64,000 nucleotides of DNA from Valencia hispanica (taxonomy: Eukaryota; Chordata; Actinopteri; Cyprinodontiformes; Valenciidae). Each line of letters starts with the position of its first letter. Positions within the stretch are counted from its first letter, which is position 1. Location of the stretch: assembly GCA_963556495.2 (NCBI GenBank), contig OY747703.1:33000296-33064295 (forward strand), written 5' to 3'. A program made the position numbers and the translations under genes. This document shows, piece after piece, positions 1 to 29,110 of the stretch. Under the pieces are notes generated by a model. It had not been told where the DNA came from, searched no databases, and saw only the letters and a list, made by a program, of their open reading frames with translations.

Positions 1-253
1 GCACTTGGTAAATACTTTTTTTTAAATAACATGATCAGGACATGGGGGTCCAATGAATTCTGTCCTAAAATGTATAAAAATGCCCTTGTCCTCATCTCTC
101 TTTTTCCTTTGCATGCCATTTGTGTTTAAGCATGTGTCACAGTAGCGGGAACAATAGGACATAGTTTGTTTACAGTTTATCTGCAAGAAGGGAGGGTGCT
201 TTTCTCTCATTTTCTGCAACCTGCTTAGAGCAGCCATTATCTTCTTGTTTCAG

Positions 254-17269
<17,016 letters not shown>

Positions 17270-17423
17270 CGACGAGTGTTATCTCGTCTATCTTTATAGG
17301 CTGTAACATTTTCTTTCTCCCTTCTGCTTCCTGTCCATGCTTTACTGTCTCTTTCAAATACTTCTCTACTTCTTTTACAGTTGAATAATTGACTGCAGAA
17401 TTGCTGTAAATATTTTTCACTTT

Positions 17424-17429
17424 AATAAA
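17424..17429 (+). promoter_or_regulatory. pecam1 poly(A) signal
   Basis: AATAAA lies 155 bases after the TAG stop of the last pecam1 exon. The transcript probably ends near 17445-17460. The 3'UTR is therefore short. Confidence 0.8.
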
Positions 17430-17544
17430 AGTCTTTCAAACAAACACATTATGTCTGCAGCTGTGATCTACAGGTGAGGTTATAGCGACTAAAACATGTG
17501 TTGGACAACAAAATATAGCAATCTTATAATACAGTTTTATAAGT

Positions 17545-18665
17545 ACATTACTTTGGAAAAGGCTAAAAGATCCCAAAAAGCAACACATAATGCCTCAATC
17601 TAAACAAATTGAAGAGGATATGAGAAACCAAGTCACGGACATCTATCACTCTGGGTTACAAAGTAATTCCTAAGGTTTTACCAAACCACTGTGAGCATCC
17701 ATCCATTTTCTGTACCCGTCCATCCTAATGCAGGGGTGGGTGGGCTGGTGCCTGTCTCCAGCAGTCAAGGGGCAAGAGGCAGGGTACACCTTGGACAGGT
17801 CACCAGTCCATCGCAGGGCAACAGAGACATACAGGACAAACAGCCATACACGCACACACTCATACCTAAAGGCAATTTTTTAGAGAGACCAATTCACCTA
17901 ACAGTCATGTTTTTGGACTGTGGGAGGAGGCCGGTGTACCCGGAGAGAACCCACGCATGGGGGAACATGCAAACTCCATGCAGAAAGACCCCAGGCTGGG
18001 ATTTGAACCCAGCATTGCTACCAACTGCGCCACTGTGCAGCCCCTGTGAGAGCCATTATCCACAAATTGAAAAAAACTTATAAAAGTGGTGCACCTTTCC
18101 AGGAGCAACCAGCCTACTGACATTACTCAGACCTAGGCTCCTTCCTTGATTATACATCAATGATTTATCCAGGAAGTCAGAAAAGAACCAAAACATCGTC
18201 TAAAACACTGCAGACCTCACTTACTTAAGTTAAACCCAGTGTTCATGAGTCAACAACAAAACAAAGACTGTGCTAAAATGGCATCCATAGGAGAGTCCAA
18301 AACTACTGCTAATCAAAAGGTAACACAAAGGCCCATCCCACATTTGCTAAAAAGCATCTTGATGATCCCCAAGACTTTTGGAATAAATATTCCATGGACT
18401 GATGAGACAAAGGTGAAACTTTGTGGAAAGTATGTGTTCAGTTCTGTCTGACATGAACCTATATCAGCATTTCAGAAAAAACTAACAAAAACAAAACATC
18501 ACACTGACAGTCAAGCATGGTGGTGGTAGTATGATGGTCTGGGCCACTGTGAATGTTCCCTAATTAAGGGAACATTCACATTACTGTTCGCTTTCTACAA
18601 AAAATCCTGAAGGAAAATATTAGCAATATTTTTCAAATAAGAGTCGGTCAAAATCCCTTCACAGT
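17545..18665 (+). mobile_element. Tc1-like transposon remnant, itself interrupted
   Basis: Transposase-derived sequence runs on the + strand. It includes a stretch coding for ..HLDDPKTFG-like text near 18355-18390, a GGSMMVWAT-like segment near 18520, and the conserved 'agccattatccacaaattga' segment at 18052. It is interrupted at 17692-18042 by a dispersed repeat. The words CTGTGAG on both sides (about 17690 and 18043) fit a target-site duplication. Stops in all frames show it is dead. Confidence 0.65.
17692..18042. repeat. Dispersed teleost repeat (LINE 3'-end type), copy A
   Basis: Matches two further copies in this window (20915-21290 and 22235-22600) and an inverted fragment at 33372-33475. 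Shared blocks include 'ctccagcagtca', 'ggacaggtc.ccagtccat', 'aacagtcatgtttttgga' and 'agagaaccca'. This family is abundant in fish. I think it is the 3' part of an RTE-like non-LTR element, but that assignment is from memory. The open frames through it are not genes. Confidence 0.75.
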
Positions 18666-18684
18666 GATGTAAAATACACATTAC

Positions 18685-18965
18685 TGGGCGGCTGTGGCTC
18701 AGTGGTAGCGTTGTCAGCCTGCCACCCGGAAATTGAGTGCTTGATTCCTGCTTCCGCCTCCTAAAACACTTCACCTACTGGTGTTGGCCAGAGAGGCGGA
18801 TGGTGCAAAATGGCAGCTTCTCTTCTGTCAGTCTGCCCCAGGGCAGCTTTGACTACAATTGTGGCTTGTCTCCACCAGTGTGTGAATGTGAAAGTAAATG
18901 AATAATGGAGTTGTAAAGTATCTCGAAAACCACAATATAAATGCAAGCCATTATAATTATGGCAA
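18685..18965 (+). mobile_element. tRNA-derived SINE
   Basis: The start, GGCGGCTGTGGCTCAGTGGT, resembles a tRNA A box. A degenerate B-box region follows at about 18725-18755 (gagtgcttgattcctg). The 3' part ends in an 'ataaatgcaagccatt' tail like those of fish SINEs. About 280 bp. Confidence 0.65.
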
Positions 18966-19619
18966 ATTAAATATTGATAAAAATTATTTCCACCAATGGT
19001 GGCACAATCAGTCACTAATTTGGTACCCATGGGTTAGAAGTGCTTCATTAAAAAGGTCAAAATGGAAATTTCTTCCTGCTTATTCACGCACACGTTTCTT
19101 TTGAGTTTATTCTGTAAGTAACTCTCTGATGCATTTTATTATTAAATCCTGTGTTCATTTTTATTTTTTTTCGTGTATTAATTCTTGAAAAAATGAAAAA
19201 AACTTTTTTTTTCTACAAAAAATGTTTTTTTTCTGGGAGTTACAAATGTATCCACTCCTGTGGACTGCATGCGTTTGAGCACTCAATATAAAACAGTATG
19301 AACTTAATATAAAAGTGTATTTAACCAAGTTTTATGATAAATCTATGGACAGGTATGATTGGTATGGCTTGTTATTATGGCCAGGATATAAAAAACATAC
19401 AGTGCTCACAACTCTGAAATGTATGCATATGCTAACTCTACGTGTCAAATATCTCCACACTGAAAAAACAATATTTTGAGATCCCATATTTCTCCTTGGG
19501 TGCAGGACTGACATCACCGTGAAATTACGCTAGTGTAACATGTTTTCATCAACAACAGCACATTTATTTGTCTACATCTGTTCCCAGACATGGTGTTTGC
19601 AATTAATAAGAGACCGAGG

Positions 19620-20130
19620 CCATCCTCACTAGACTAGTACAACCGTGTCCTAGAATAACAAATGTAGTCCACGATCATGGTGATCCCAAAGAATAATTGC
19701 ATTTCTTCTGCTGTCCTGGCCAGATTTTCTTTCTCATACTGATGAGCATACAAATTGGTGTTCTGAACTATGTCATCAGTAATATCTTTGGGAAAATGGT
19801 CTACTGGATCTCTTTCCTCGACATTTACATTCCAGTCTCTAAGAAAATGTGGCAAGTTGCGATCATTTCTGGACATTTTTGCTTGCTTGAGTGTAGCCTG
19901 GTACATGTGCGCATCTTCCATAGCTTGATGAGGGACCTATTATATATGTGTATAATGTGCACATCTTTCAAAGCTCACTTATCGAGCTGACCTCTGCATC
20001 CCGGTCTTCATCCTCGTGACTATCTGCATCCTGAGTGACTACATTTCCTTCATCCTCCTCATCTCCTATGTCTCTACAGTTATCTGGAAGCCACTCATTG
20101 TTACTGTTGCTAATATAGTCATCAATGGAG
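19620..20130 (-). pseudogene. piggyBac-type transposase remnant
   Basis: The minus-strand frame 19921-19634 encodes LPHFLRDWNV..DDIVQNTNLYAHQ..EEMQLFFGITMIVDYI. This is the layout of the conserved N-terminal part of piggyBac (PGBD) transposases (F..D.ivqqTNLYA..., then an F.Gi.l motif). Acidic sequence follows upstream to about 20130. The catalytic aspartates are not present, so it is a fragment. Confidence 0.6.
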
Positions 20131-20914
20131 TTGGAAGGAATATCCTGGACTTTTCTTTAGGTTTCCCTATTCTGTGGTGCACTAATCTGGACAACACTAT
20201 CTATATTTATATAAATCCTCTATAGAATATAGCAAAAATACACTGGTTTTACAACCACAGCAGTCACAAGATGAGATCAAACAATCATATAACTGGAATC
20301 CTTAACATACTTGATGATGCATGGCATCCACTTCAGTGGACACATGATTAATTCCCAATTACTACTTATTCAAAATGCATTTTTTTAAACTAGTCAAAAA
20401 GAATTATTACTTAGATGTTACTGTATACCATCATATTTTATTAGCTCTAGGGGTCTTCTAGGATAAAAGGACTGACAGGATATTCCTGGAGTGGTCAACA
20501 GGTGTGGCTTATTATCAGCAATTTGTATTCAGAGGAAATTTACTTGCAGGTACAATGAATGACCACTGAGTTTACCTCAATTGAGTGGGGCAGCAGAGAG
20601 AACTCAAGTGGCTGATATGAAGTTCCAGAAAAAAAAAATCCTTGGTATTTAGAGAAAAATGTTTTTTGAATAGCTGTCCACTACAGTGACCACTATGCGA
20701 GAGGGTGTAATATAAATAGTCTTTTTGAAATTCATTATATAGTTTATATTTTATCATATATATAATATTAATTAATTAATTATAATTATTATATAGTTAT
20801 TTGTTTATTATAACAACAACAAGATAATTTGTTGCAAAGCTTTAAAAACATATTTACTCCGACACACTAGGGTTTCTAGTTATTCACCACTAGAGGGCAC
20901 CATTGCACTAAACC
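20131..20914. other. Intergenic sequence without recognised feature
   Basis: AT-rich. It contains a short AT-repeat region near 20750-20800. No gene is supported. Confidence 0.4.
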
Positions 20915-21290
20915 ATCCATCCACCCATTATCTGTACCCGTCCTTCTTATGCAGGGTTGCTGGTGCCTATCTCCAGCAGTCACGGGGCGAGACCCTGGAC
21001 AGGTCGCCAGTCCATCGCAGGCCAGCACAGAGACCTACAGGTCAAACAACTATATGTATACACACACACACACACACCCATACCTAATGGCAATTTAGAG
21101 AGACCAATTCACCTAACAGTCATGTTTTTGGTCAGTGGGAGCTGGAGTACCCAGGGACTGGAGTACCCAGAGAGAACCCATGCATCCACAGGGAGAACAA
21201 TCTCCATGCAGGAAGACCCCAGGCCAGGATTTGAACCTGGATCTTCTTGCTGCAAGGCAACAGTGCTACCAACTGCACCCTGTGGCAGAA
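20915..21290. repeat. Dispersed teleost repeat, copy B
   Basis: Same family as 17692-18042, with an internal (CA)n run at about 21060-21077 and a more complete 3' end ('cttcttgctgcaaggcaaca'). About 80% similar by eye to copy A. Confidence 0.75.
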
Positions 21291-21386
21291 CTACTCAGTA
21301 CAATAGAGGATGTCAAATAATTATATTTTCAATATGAAATGATTGTTTTAAAGTTCAATCTAAAAAGTGAGAGCGAATCAGTAATT

Positions 21387-21417
21387 CCAGGTGGAACAAT
21401 CGTCAAGTTCCACCTGG
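21387..21417. repeat. Perfect 11-bp inverted repeat
   Basis: CCAGGTGGAAC at 21387-21397 and its exact complement GTTCCACCTGG at 21407-21417 are separated by nine bases. It could be the junction of a decayed inverted-repeat element or a chance palindrome. Confidence 0.6.
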
Positions 21418-21639
21418 TGGTATGTCATTACATACTGCCAAATAGTGTTCTGTATTACATCAGTGTTTATATAGTTATAGTTTTCCGTTCTCAAGTTTCT
21501 TGTTTCTAATTTTATGTTAGGTTTAGTTCAATAGCATTTTTAAGATTTAGTGGTTTGTGTTTTTCATACAAGATCTGTCCTTCAATGAAACATAAAAGTT
21601 TGAATTTTACCCTCTTCTATTATTCTCTGTCTCAGTTCT

Positions 21640-22234
21640 GAACTAATTACACAACAACATGGGTCGATACATTTTTAAAGAAGTTGTTCTCTTTTTTTGT
21701 CATTACACAATTAGTGTTAGTATTTTGTTGATCAGTTTAACATTGCAGATATTTTTCTGCAGGGTGGATGTGGGCCGTATTTTATTTAAGCTGCAATTAT
21801 TACCTTAGATGTGTAATATTTTAAATGTTTACCTTTCTAAACAACTGTTTTCTTTAAAACATCCTTGATGATCCCACTGAGGGCTGTGGTTGCTCGTCAC
21901 ACCAACAAAGTATTGAGCACAAAGCAGCCAAAAGGGGAAATGAGCCCCTCAGGGGTTGGAGGCTGTCTAACAGGTTTAAAAGAGGAATGAGTGACCAAAA
22001 TTCAAAAGAAGACCAGAAGTACAACTCATAACATCATCAGCAAACCTTCTGGAGGTGAATTATTATTGTTGTTATAATTTTCTGTAACACGTTTGAATTG
22101 GTCCTTTTTACATCCACAATGACATTGGTTGTGTGTTGGAGGTGTGTAAATAGACCAAAATGAATTTAGCTGGGATGTTTTGGGAAGAAATGTACCTGGA
22201 ATAAAATCACCAATGCCACACTTTTTTTCCTTTC
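21640..22234. other. Intergenic, Tc1-like fragment in part
   Basis: 21840-22060 resembles non-coding transposon sequence. No gene is supported. Confidence 0.3.
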
Positions 22235-22600
22235 ATCTATTAATCCTTTGTCTATAACCCCTTATTCTTGCTGAGGCAAGAAGTCTGGTGCTTATTTCCT
22301 GGAGTCCTGGAGCGAGAGACAGGGTACACCTTGGACAGGTCGCCAGTCCATCACACGGCAACATAAAGACACACTGGACAAACAACCATGCACACACACA
22401 CACACACACCCATACCTTAGGGTACATTTTTACAGAGTCCAATTAACCTGACAGTCATGTTTTTGGATTGTGGGAGGAAGCTGGAGTACCCAGAGAGAAC
22501 CTACGCGTGCACTGGGAGAACATAGAAACCTCCATGCAGAAAGACCCCAGGGCAGGATGCAAGCACATCAGGGAAGTATCTGTGTGACATCTGTCCATCT
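22235..22600. repeat. Dispersed teleost repeat, copy C
   Basis: Third direct copy of the 17692-18042 family, with a (CA)n run at about 22390-22408. The 3' end is diverged after about 22560. Confidence 0.7.
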
Positions 22601-23639
22601 TTGAGTTCTAGCGGACGCTCTCATTACAAATCTCATTGAACCATCTCCGTCTGATAAAAAGAATGGGGCAGAGTAAACGGCTGAAACAATTACTCAACAG
22701 GCTTTAGTGGGGATGTGGAGCAAATAGAGGAAGACGCTGTTATTGTGTCACTTTTGGTTTTGCAAACCAAAGTGGAGGCCCATAGTTAGGCATTGTAAAT
22801 GTGCAACCAAACCACGACTCTGGATGAAATGAACATGATAATATGCATGTGGCTGTAGACTCAGACACAAACTGGCTGATAATCTTCTGTGTACTGTTCC
22901 AGGTAAATGTTATTAAAAATGCACTTTGTTTCTGCCATGCAGTGGAACTGACTCATACTCTTTTCAACAAATAATAAATGCCTGATCCTAATGTAAATAT
23001 AACATGTCCCTAATTTTGAACATAGCATCAGGAGCTGTGTAATTCATTAAAAACCTGCGTCATATCCACAGAAGTGTGTGCTCCTCTGATGATCTAAAAG
23101 ACTCCAGGGGTTTGTGATGGCAGCAATGGCATGGCAACCATACTTAAACTTAATTATTGTTCTTTTACTTTTTTAAAGTGAATATTCATCTTCTTCTCTA
23201 GCTGACTCTGTTATTGTCTTTATTATAGCCCCAGAACACTTTAATCGTAAAAGGTAGAATCTGAGTGGAAAAAACAAGGTCAGGCATGAATCAACCAGTA
23301 TGTCCTCATCATTCATCCTGTCCTCCTGCATTGCATCTATTCTGCTTATTAATAAACCTCCTGTTGCACTGATAAGAGCAGATTTATTCCTTTCTCTACA
23401 CTAATACACAAAATAAAGACCTAATTCGTCAGCTGTTTTATTCACTTTCTAGTGAAAGTTAGAACACCTGCATGAAAACTGTGCTTAGTAACTTGGTGCC
23501 TCAAAGATAAAATAGATCTCAATAATGTACACACCCCAAAAGATATAATGTTTAATAATTTCAAAACTGTTTCAACATAGTGTAACAAATAATAATCAAT
23601 TAAACCAGGAAAAAAAACCAATCTGTTTAAATATTTATA
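22601..23639. other. Intergenic sequence without recognised feature
   Basis: No splice-consistent open frame, RNA gene or clear repeat was identified. Confidence 0.4.
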
Positions 23640-26275
23640 ATAACTAGAAAAAGTTGCATTTCCTGCGAAAATGCAGTGTGAATGCTGTAAGCTGAATTTC
23701 CTTGCAGAAAATGGCTGAAGTATTTGAAGTCAAATGTAGAAGACTTGCTGAAGTGTAATAAACAATATCAGCACAAAAAGAAAAATAGTGTGCCAACCCT
23801 ACCACGAAGAAAAACTGTCACAATTAGCTAAAATAAAAAGTTGAATATTATGAAAAGTATAAAGGTTATGAATACCAAAAGATATACCCGGAAAAAGCAG
23901 AATGAGCAGAATAGTTGAAAAGTAGAATGGTTAAAATAGCACAAAGTATGCAGAAGTAGTTGAAGTTCAAAAAATGTACAGAAGCGTATGGTGGCATGTT
24001 GCCAAACACAAACATGTTGCTTAACAATAATTCAAACCTTTCAGTATAATTAAAATAAGCTTAAAGGGAAGTGTTAGCTAAAATTAGCTGCAATGCAAAT
24101 GTTAGCTAAAATGCTAGTGGTAGTAAGGTAGCAAACACTTACATGGCGCAAAACATTAACAAAAACTATTTAGCAAGTTAACCTTAGCTGTTAAGTCAAA
24201 ATTTGCTTAAATTTTAATACTAACTGTAATACTAGTTTTAGCTTAAATACTAGTGGTTGTATGTTGGCAAACACTAACATAATCGTTACCATGAACTTAA
24301 TCCTTTCAGTATGTTAAAATCTTCCTCAAATGCAAATATTAGCTAATATTAGGTGAAATGCTAATGTTAGCTTAAATGTTGTTTTTAGCTTAAATGCTAG
24401 AGATAGCATGTTGGTAAGTACCAACATGTTGGTTAACATTAACTCAATCCATTCATTATGTTAATTTTGGTTGTTAAGTCATAATTAGCTAAAATTCCAT
24501 TGTTAGCTTGAAAGACTTAAATTGCTATGGTTAGAAAAATAGCTATTGCTAGCCTGTTTGCATATATGAACATATTGGTTAACAATAAAAACCCATTCCG
24601 TTTGTTAAAATCAACCCAAAAACCAAATGATAGCCAAAATTAGCTAAAATGCCGATGTTAGCTAAAATGATCATGTTGATAAAATGCCACAGATATCTTG
24701 TTGGGAAACACTAACATGTTGATTAACTTTATCCTAATCCATTCAGTTTGTTAACTTTAGCTATTAAGTCAAAATTACCTAAAACGCTAATGTTAGCTAA
24801 CATGCTAATGCTAGCTAACATGCCACAGATAGCATGTTGTCAAACACTAACATGTTGGTTAACTGTATCTCAATCCCTTCAGTAGGTTAACTTTAGCTAT
24901 TAAGTCAAAATTAGCTAAAATGCTAATGTTAGCTTAAATGCTAGTGTTAGTATAATGGATCACAATAGTAAGTTAGCTAACAATATCCTACTTCATTTAT
25001 AATGCCTAAGATTGCCTAAACACACAAGTCTGTGTAACTGCCATTTAAAAGTAATCACTGTTTTCCAGGTGTTGGAACAGTAAAATGGCCACTGTTGCCT
25101 GGCTAGTGCCTGAAGTATTTGAAGTCAACTGTAGACGACTTGCTGAAGTGTAATGCACAGAATCAGCAGAACAAAGAAAAGTAGTCTACCAACCCTACCG
25201 CATAGAAAAACTCACAATTAGCGAAAATGCCAGTGTTACCTAAAATCAGCTAAATTCCAATTATTACCCAAAACGCTAGTAGTAGCATGTTGGGAAACAC
25301 AACTATGTTGGTTAAAAAAAGACTTATTATATTCAGTAAATTGACAACAAGCTATAACACCAATATTATTGAAAATTAGCTAACATGCTAATGTTAGCTA
25401 AAATGTTAGTGGTAGCATGTTGACAAATGCAAACATGTTGGTTAACAATAAATCAATCTATTCAATATAATAAAAATATGCTTAAAGGGAAGTGTTAGCT
25501 AAAACTAGCTGAATTAGCTTAAATTTAGATACTTACTGATATACCAGTGTTAGCTTAAATGCTAGTGGTAGCATGTTGGCAAACACTAGCATGTTCGTTA
25601 CCATGAACTTAATCCTTTCAGTATGTTAAAATCTTCCTAAATTACTAATAATAGTGAACATTAGCTAAAATGCTCATGTTAGCTTAAATGCTAGAGATAG
25701 CATGTTGGTAAACACCAACATGTTGGTTAACAGTAACTCAATCCATCCATTATGTTAATTTTAGCAGTTAAGTCAAAATTAGCTAAAATGTTATTGTTAG
25801 CTTAAATGGGCTACATTGCAATGGTTAGTAAAAAAGCTATTGGTAGCATGTTGGCAAACAAGGACCTATTGGTTAACAATAATTCAAACCATTCAGTATG
25901 TTACAATCAACCCAAAAACCAAATGATAGCTAAAATTAGCTAAAATGCTAATGTTAGCTAAAATGCTAATGTTAGCTTAAATGCCATGGATAGCATGTTG
26001 GAAAACACTAACATGTTGGTTAACTGTATCTCAATCCATTCAGTATGTTAACTTTAGCTATTAAGTCAAAATTAGCTAAAATGCTAATGTTAGCTTAAAT
26101 GCTAGTGTTAGTATAATGGATAACAATAGCAAGTTAGCTAACAATATCTTACTCTATTTATAATGCCTACAATCGCCTAAACATACAAGTCTGTGTAACT
26201 GCCCTTAAAAAGTAATCACTGTTTTAAAGGTGTTGGAACAGTAAAATGGCCACTGTTGCCTGCCTAGTACCTATG
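23640..26275. repeat. Tandem duplication of a GCTAA-rich repeat block
   Basis: Two direct copies are seen, about 23711-25110 and 25111-26273. Both start with 'ctgaagtatttgaagtcaa' and end with 'gttggaacagtaaaatggcc'. Inside each, words such as 'gttagctaaaatgctaat' and 'agcatgttggcaaacactaa' recur many times, so a fine-scale degenerate satellite is nested in a large-scale duplication. The second copy lacks about 160 bases (23828-23985) present in the first. No coding potential. Confidence 0.85.
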
Positions 26276-27818
26276 AGACTGTATTGATCATCATATTTTA
26301 CAGAGTAATCAAAAGTCCTGGTGAACTGATTTGTATTAAATCTACAATTAGTTTGAGATATCTTACAATAACCCTGAAACTTCAGTTTTACAGTGGAGGC
26401 CATAATGTATAGTAATTCTCTTTTCTACCACAAGAGGGAGCTCCACCTAAAGCCATGAAAAGGCCTGCCACTTTTCGACCAATCCCACGCCGGCTCTCAC
26501 TGGGGGAGACAGTCTAAGTGCAGCACCTCACTTATGTCTCCTAATTTCTCAGCCGTTTTAACAGGTAATGCAGCTTCCGAACTACTCTCAATAACTTAAG
26601 AACCGTAAGGCGTATCGACGTCACCACTGTACCGTTTTTATCGGAACGGATAGGGGAACGCTCTCAAACCACTCAATTTGTTGAAAATATAACATTACAG
26701 CCGTAAATGACGTCGAATATGTTGAAAATTTTGATGGAAACATTAATCTTACCTTCCTTGGTCCTGAACTACATCCTCTTACTCTGAGAATATAAGGCCT
26801 ATCAAAATTATTCTTTCACTGTGAGTATCAGCAGGCTTTGATGAAGAATCATGGTTCGTTTCATGTGTGTACCTCAATCTGTCTAGGAGCAGTGATTTTG
26901 TAAAAATGAGCATGATTTTGGCATTTTTGAATCTGAGCCGTTTTAGCGAAGAGCAGATTTGTTACACTCGAACAAACAAAGCTCATGGAGAAACGGTAAC
27001 AGGTATCAAAATATTTTTTGAATCATGAGCGTCAGGAAGGTCTGAAGTTATATTGGCACAAGGCTCATGTTTCTACATCGCATCGTTTATGAGATATGAC
27101 TTTACGAATATGAGTCAGAATCCAGCTGTCCTCTGAATTTTTGTTCAGTCCCAATGCATTCCAATGGTCCCTCCTGGGTGCGGCCACTTTGCTTCGGGTC
27201 GATTTGCCAAAAAACTGTAACTGTCACATAAATTTTGGTGACATTTTCTGAATCAAAAATTGAAAACCTACGTTTTGAAATATGATATGTGCAGAAAGAG
27301 TGAAATATGAGCGAGTGAGCGGAAGTTGTTCTTGGAAAATCAGGAAAGTGGAAAAGTGTAATTCTGAGTGGGCCACTCTAGCTTAATTGCTTTGCTCCCA
27401 TAGACATTCATGTATTTTCAGAAATCTGATCATTTTGGGACCAGAAACTTGAGGAAGGATTGTATGAAAACGGTACAAGTTAGGAAGAAGCTGAGACATA
27501 CAGTAATAGCTGAAGAGTATGACTACATTTTAAGATTTGAATGGTGTTTCTAAGTGGAAGTATGTGGAAGTAGTTAGTTTTGCAAAACAGGCGAAATTTA
27601 GTGGAATTTTTTAGGTTTTCCATTCATTTCAATGGGAGCAAAAAAAAAACATAAAAAGTTGAATATTATAAAAAGTATAAAGGTTATGAATACTAAAAGA
27701 TATAGCCGCAAAGAGCAGAATAATCAGAATAATTGAAAAGTTGAATGGTTAAAATAGCACAAAGTATGCAGAAGTAGATGAAGTTCAAAAAACATATGGA
27801 AGCAACTATAAGAAGGTA
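26276..27818. repeat. Non-coding repeat-like block
   Basis: 27650-27800 is a third copy of the 23828-23985 segment ('aaaagttgaatattat..aaagtataaaggttatgaat'). The region between looks like a long non-coding dispersed element, with text such as 'attcatttcaatgggagc'. No open frame is supported. Confidence 0.55.
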
Positions 27819-28081
27819 ACAGGATCTAAAGAGTGTGAATGCCTACAGCATTCACACTCTTTAGATCCTGTTTCTCTTTATTAGTGTGAATACCTACAGC
27901 ATTCACACTCTTTAGATCCTGTTTCTCTTTATTAGTGTGAATACCTACAGCATTCACACTCTTTAGATCCTGTTTCTCTTTATTAGTGTGAATACCTACA
28001 GCATTCACACTCTTTAGATCCTGTTTCTCTTTATTAGTGTGAATACCTACAGCATTCACACTAATAAAGAGAAACAGGATC
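27819..28081. repeat. 51-bp tandem array of hairpins flanked by inverted half-units
   Basis: Four units of 51 bp. Each contains the palindromic core GTGTGAAT.CCTACAGCATTCACAC. The left edge (AACAGGATCTAAAGAGTGTG) and the right edge (CACTAATAAAGAGAAACAGG) are reverse complements of unit segments. The block can therefore fold at unit scale and end to end. Because 51 is a multiple of three, a 77-codon frame of 17-residue repeats runs on the minus strand. I treat it as a by-product. Confidence 0.92.
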
Positions 28082-28324
28082 TCATATACATATATGGTAT
28101 CGAGGTATGTAACATAAGGTACCTAATGACTTAAAAGTTGCTTGTTTCTTAAAACAAATATAAAAACTAAACCCATAAGTAAAGAGGTAGGTGTACTTGA
28201 AACAAATAATCTCAATATAATTTAAAGAGCAAAAAAAAGCATCAAACTCTTCATTTGCACTTTAAAAGCTTATGATAGTTTCTCCTGTGTATGTTCTGAG
28301 TGTACATGTGAACAGGTGGTAACA

Positions 28325-29110
28325 GGTTGGAGGTACCATGGCTCTTGGATGTGAACATCTTTCCAATATTGGACGTTTGCTTTCATCTAAACCATTCTCT
28401 TGTTGTTCTGCTGGGAGGTGACCTGCTCCGGTCTAAGTTCTTATGCAGCCTCTCAGTTTGCTTAAACAGTCCCCTGTATATGTCTTCATGTTCTCATCAA
28501 CTCTGGCCAGCTTTCCTGTCCCAGTGAAAGAAAAGCATTCATAGAGCATGATGCTGCCACTGCCATGCTTCATTGTGGGGATGGTGTGCAGCACTATCTT
28601 TTTCCAGTCAAGAAAATTTGTGGCAAACAGCAAATGAGAATTTTTACAGCTTTCTTTTACAATTATTTTCTTTCCACCATTCCTCTACAATGACCAGATT
28701 TCTGGAGTGCACAACTAATAGCCCTCAGGCTGACAGATTATCCAACCTGCATTGTGCATGTTGGCAGCTCCTCCAGAGTTATCAAGGGCCTATTTGCACA
28801 AGCTGCATTTTTAATTAGATACATTTACTGTCTTTACTTGTTTTCTAATTAAGTGACATCTGAAGGCAAATGGCAACAATTAACTTTATTTGTGGTTGTG
28901 ACAAAGCACACCAAATTAAACTCAAATTAGTCCTTAAAATAAGAAAGGGGGTTATTTTAAACATAGATCCCATGTGATTTAATGAATAATTTCCATTATT
29001 TCTTGATATCAGGCATTTTATAATACAACGCCTTTGAAATTTGGAATAATTTGTGGAAGTATGCCTTGTTCCTTTTGTGCAATCCAACCACTTTTTAAAG
29101 AGACAAATCT
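28325..29110 (-). mobile_element. Tc1/mariner-type remnant
   Basis: The minus strand contains 'AAGCATGGCAGTGGCAGCAT', coding for the KHGSGSIM block of Tc1-type transposases, followed by [18 protein letters not shown] text. Downstream blocks ('gcagctcctccagagttatc', 'aattaagtgacatctgaagg') belong to the same abundant fish element. Multiple stops. Confidence 0.65.

Noticed and set aside
17691..18083. 130-residue open frame with similar frames at 20957-21337
   Set aside because: Both lie in copies of one dispersed teleost repeat. The frame is not conserved between copies.
18685..18760. Functional tRNA gene
   Set aside because: The A box is recognisable, but the arms do not fold into a tRNA and a SINE body follows.
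27826..28059. 77-residue protein of 17-residue repeats
   Set aside because: It arises because the 51-bp repeat length is divisible by three. The DNA-level hairpin symmetry explains it better.
27800..28090. CRISPR-like array
   Set aside because: Units are contiguous 51-bp tandem copies without unique spacers, in a vertebrate genome with no cas genes.
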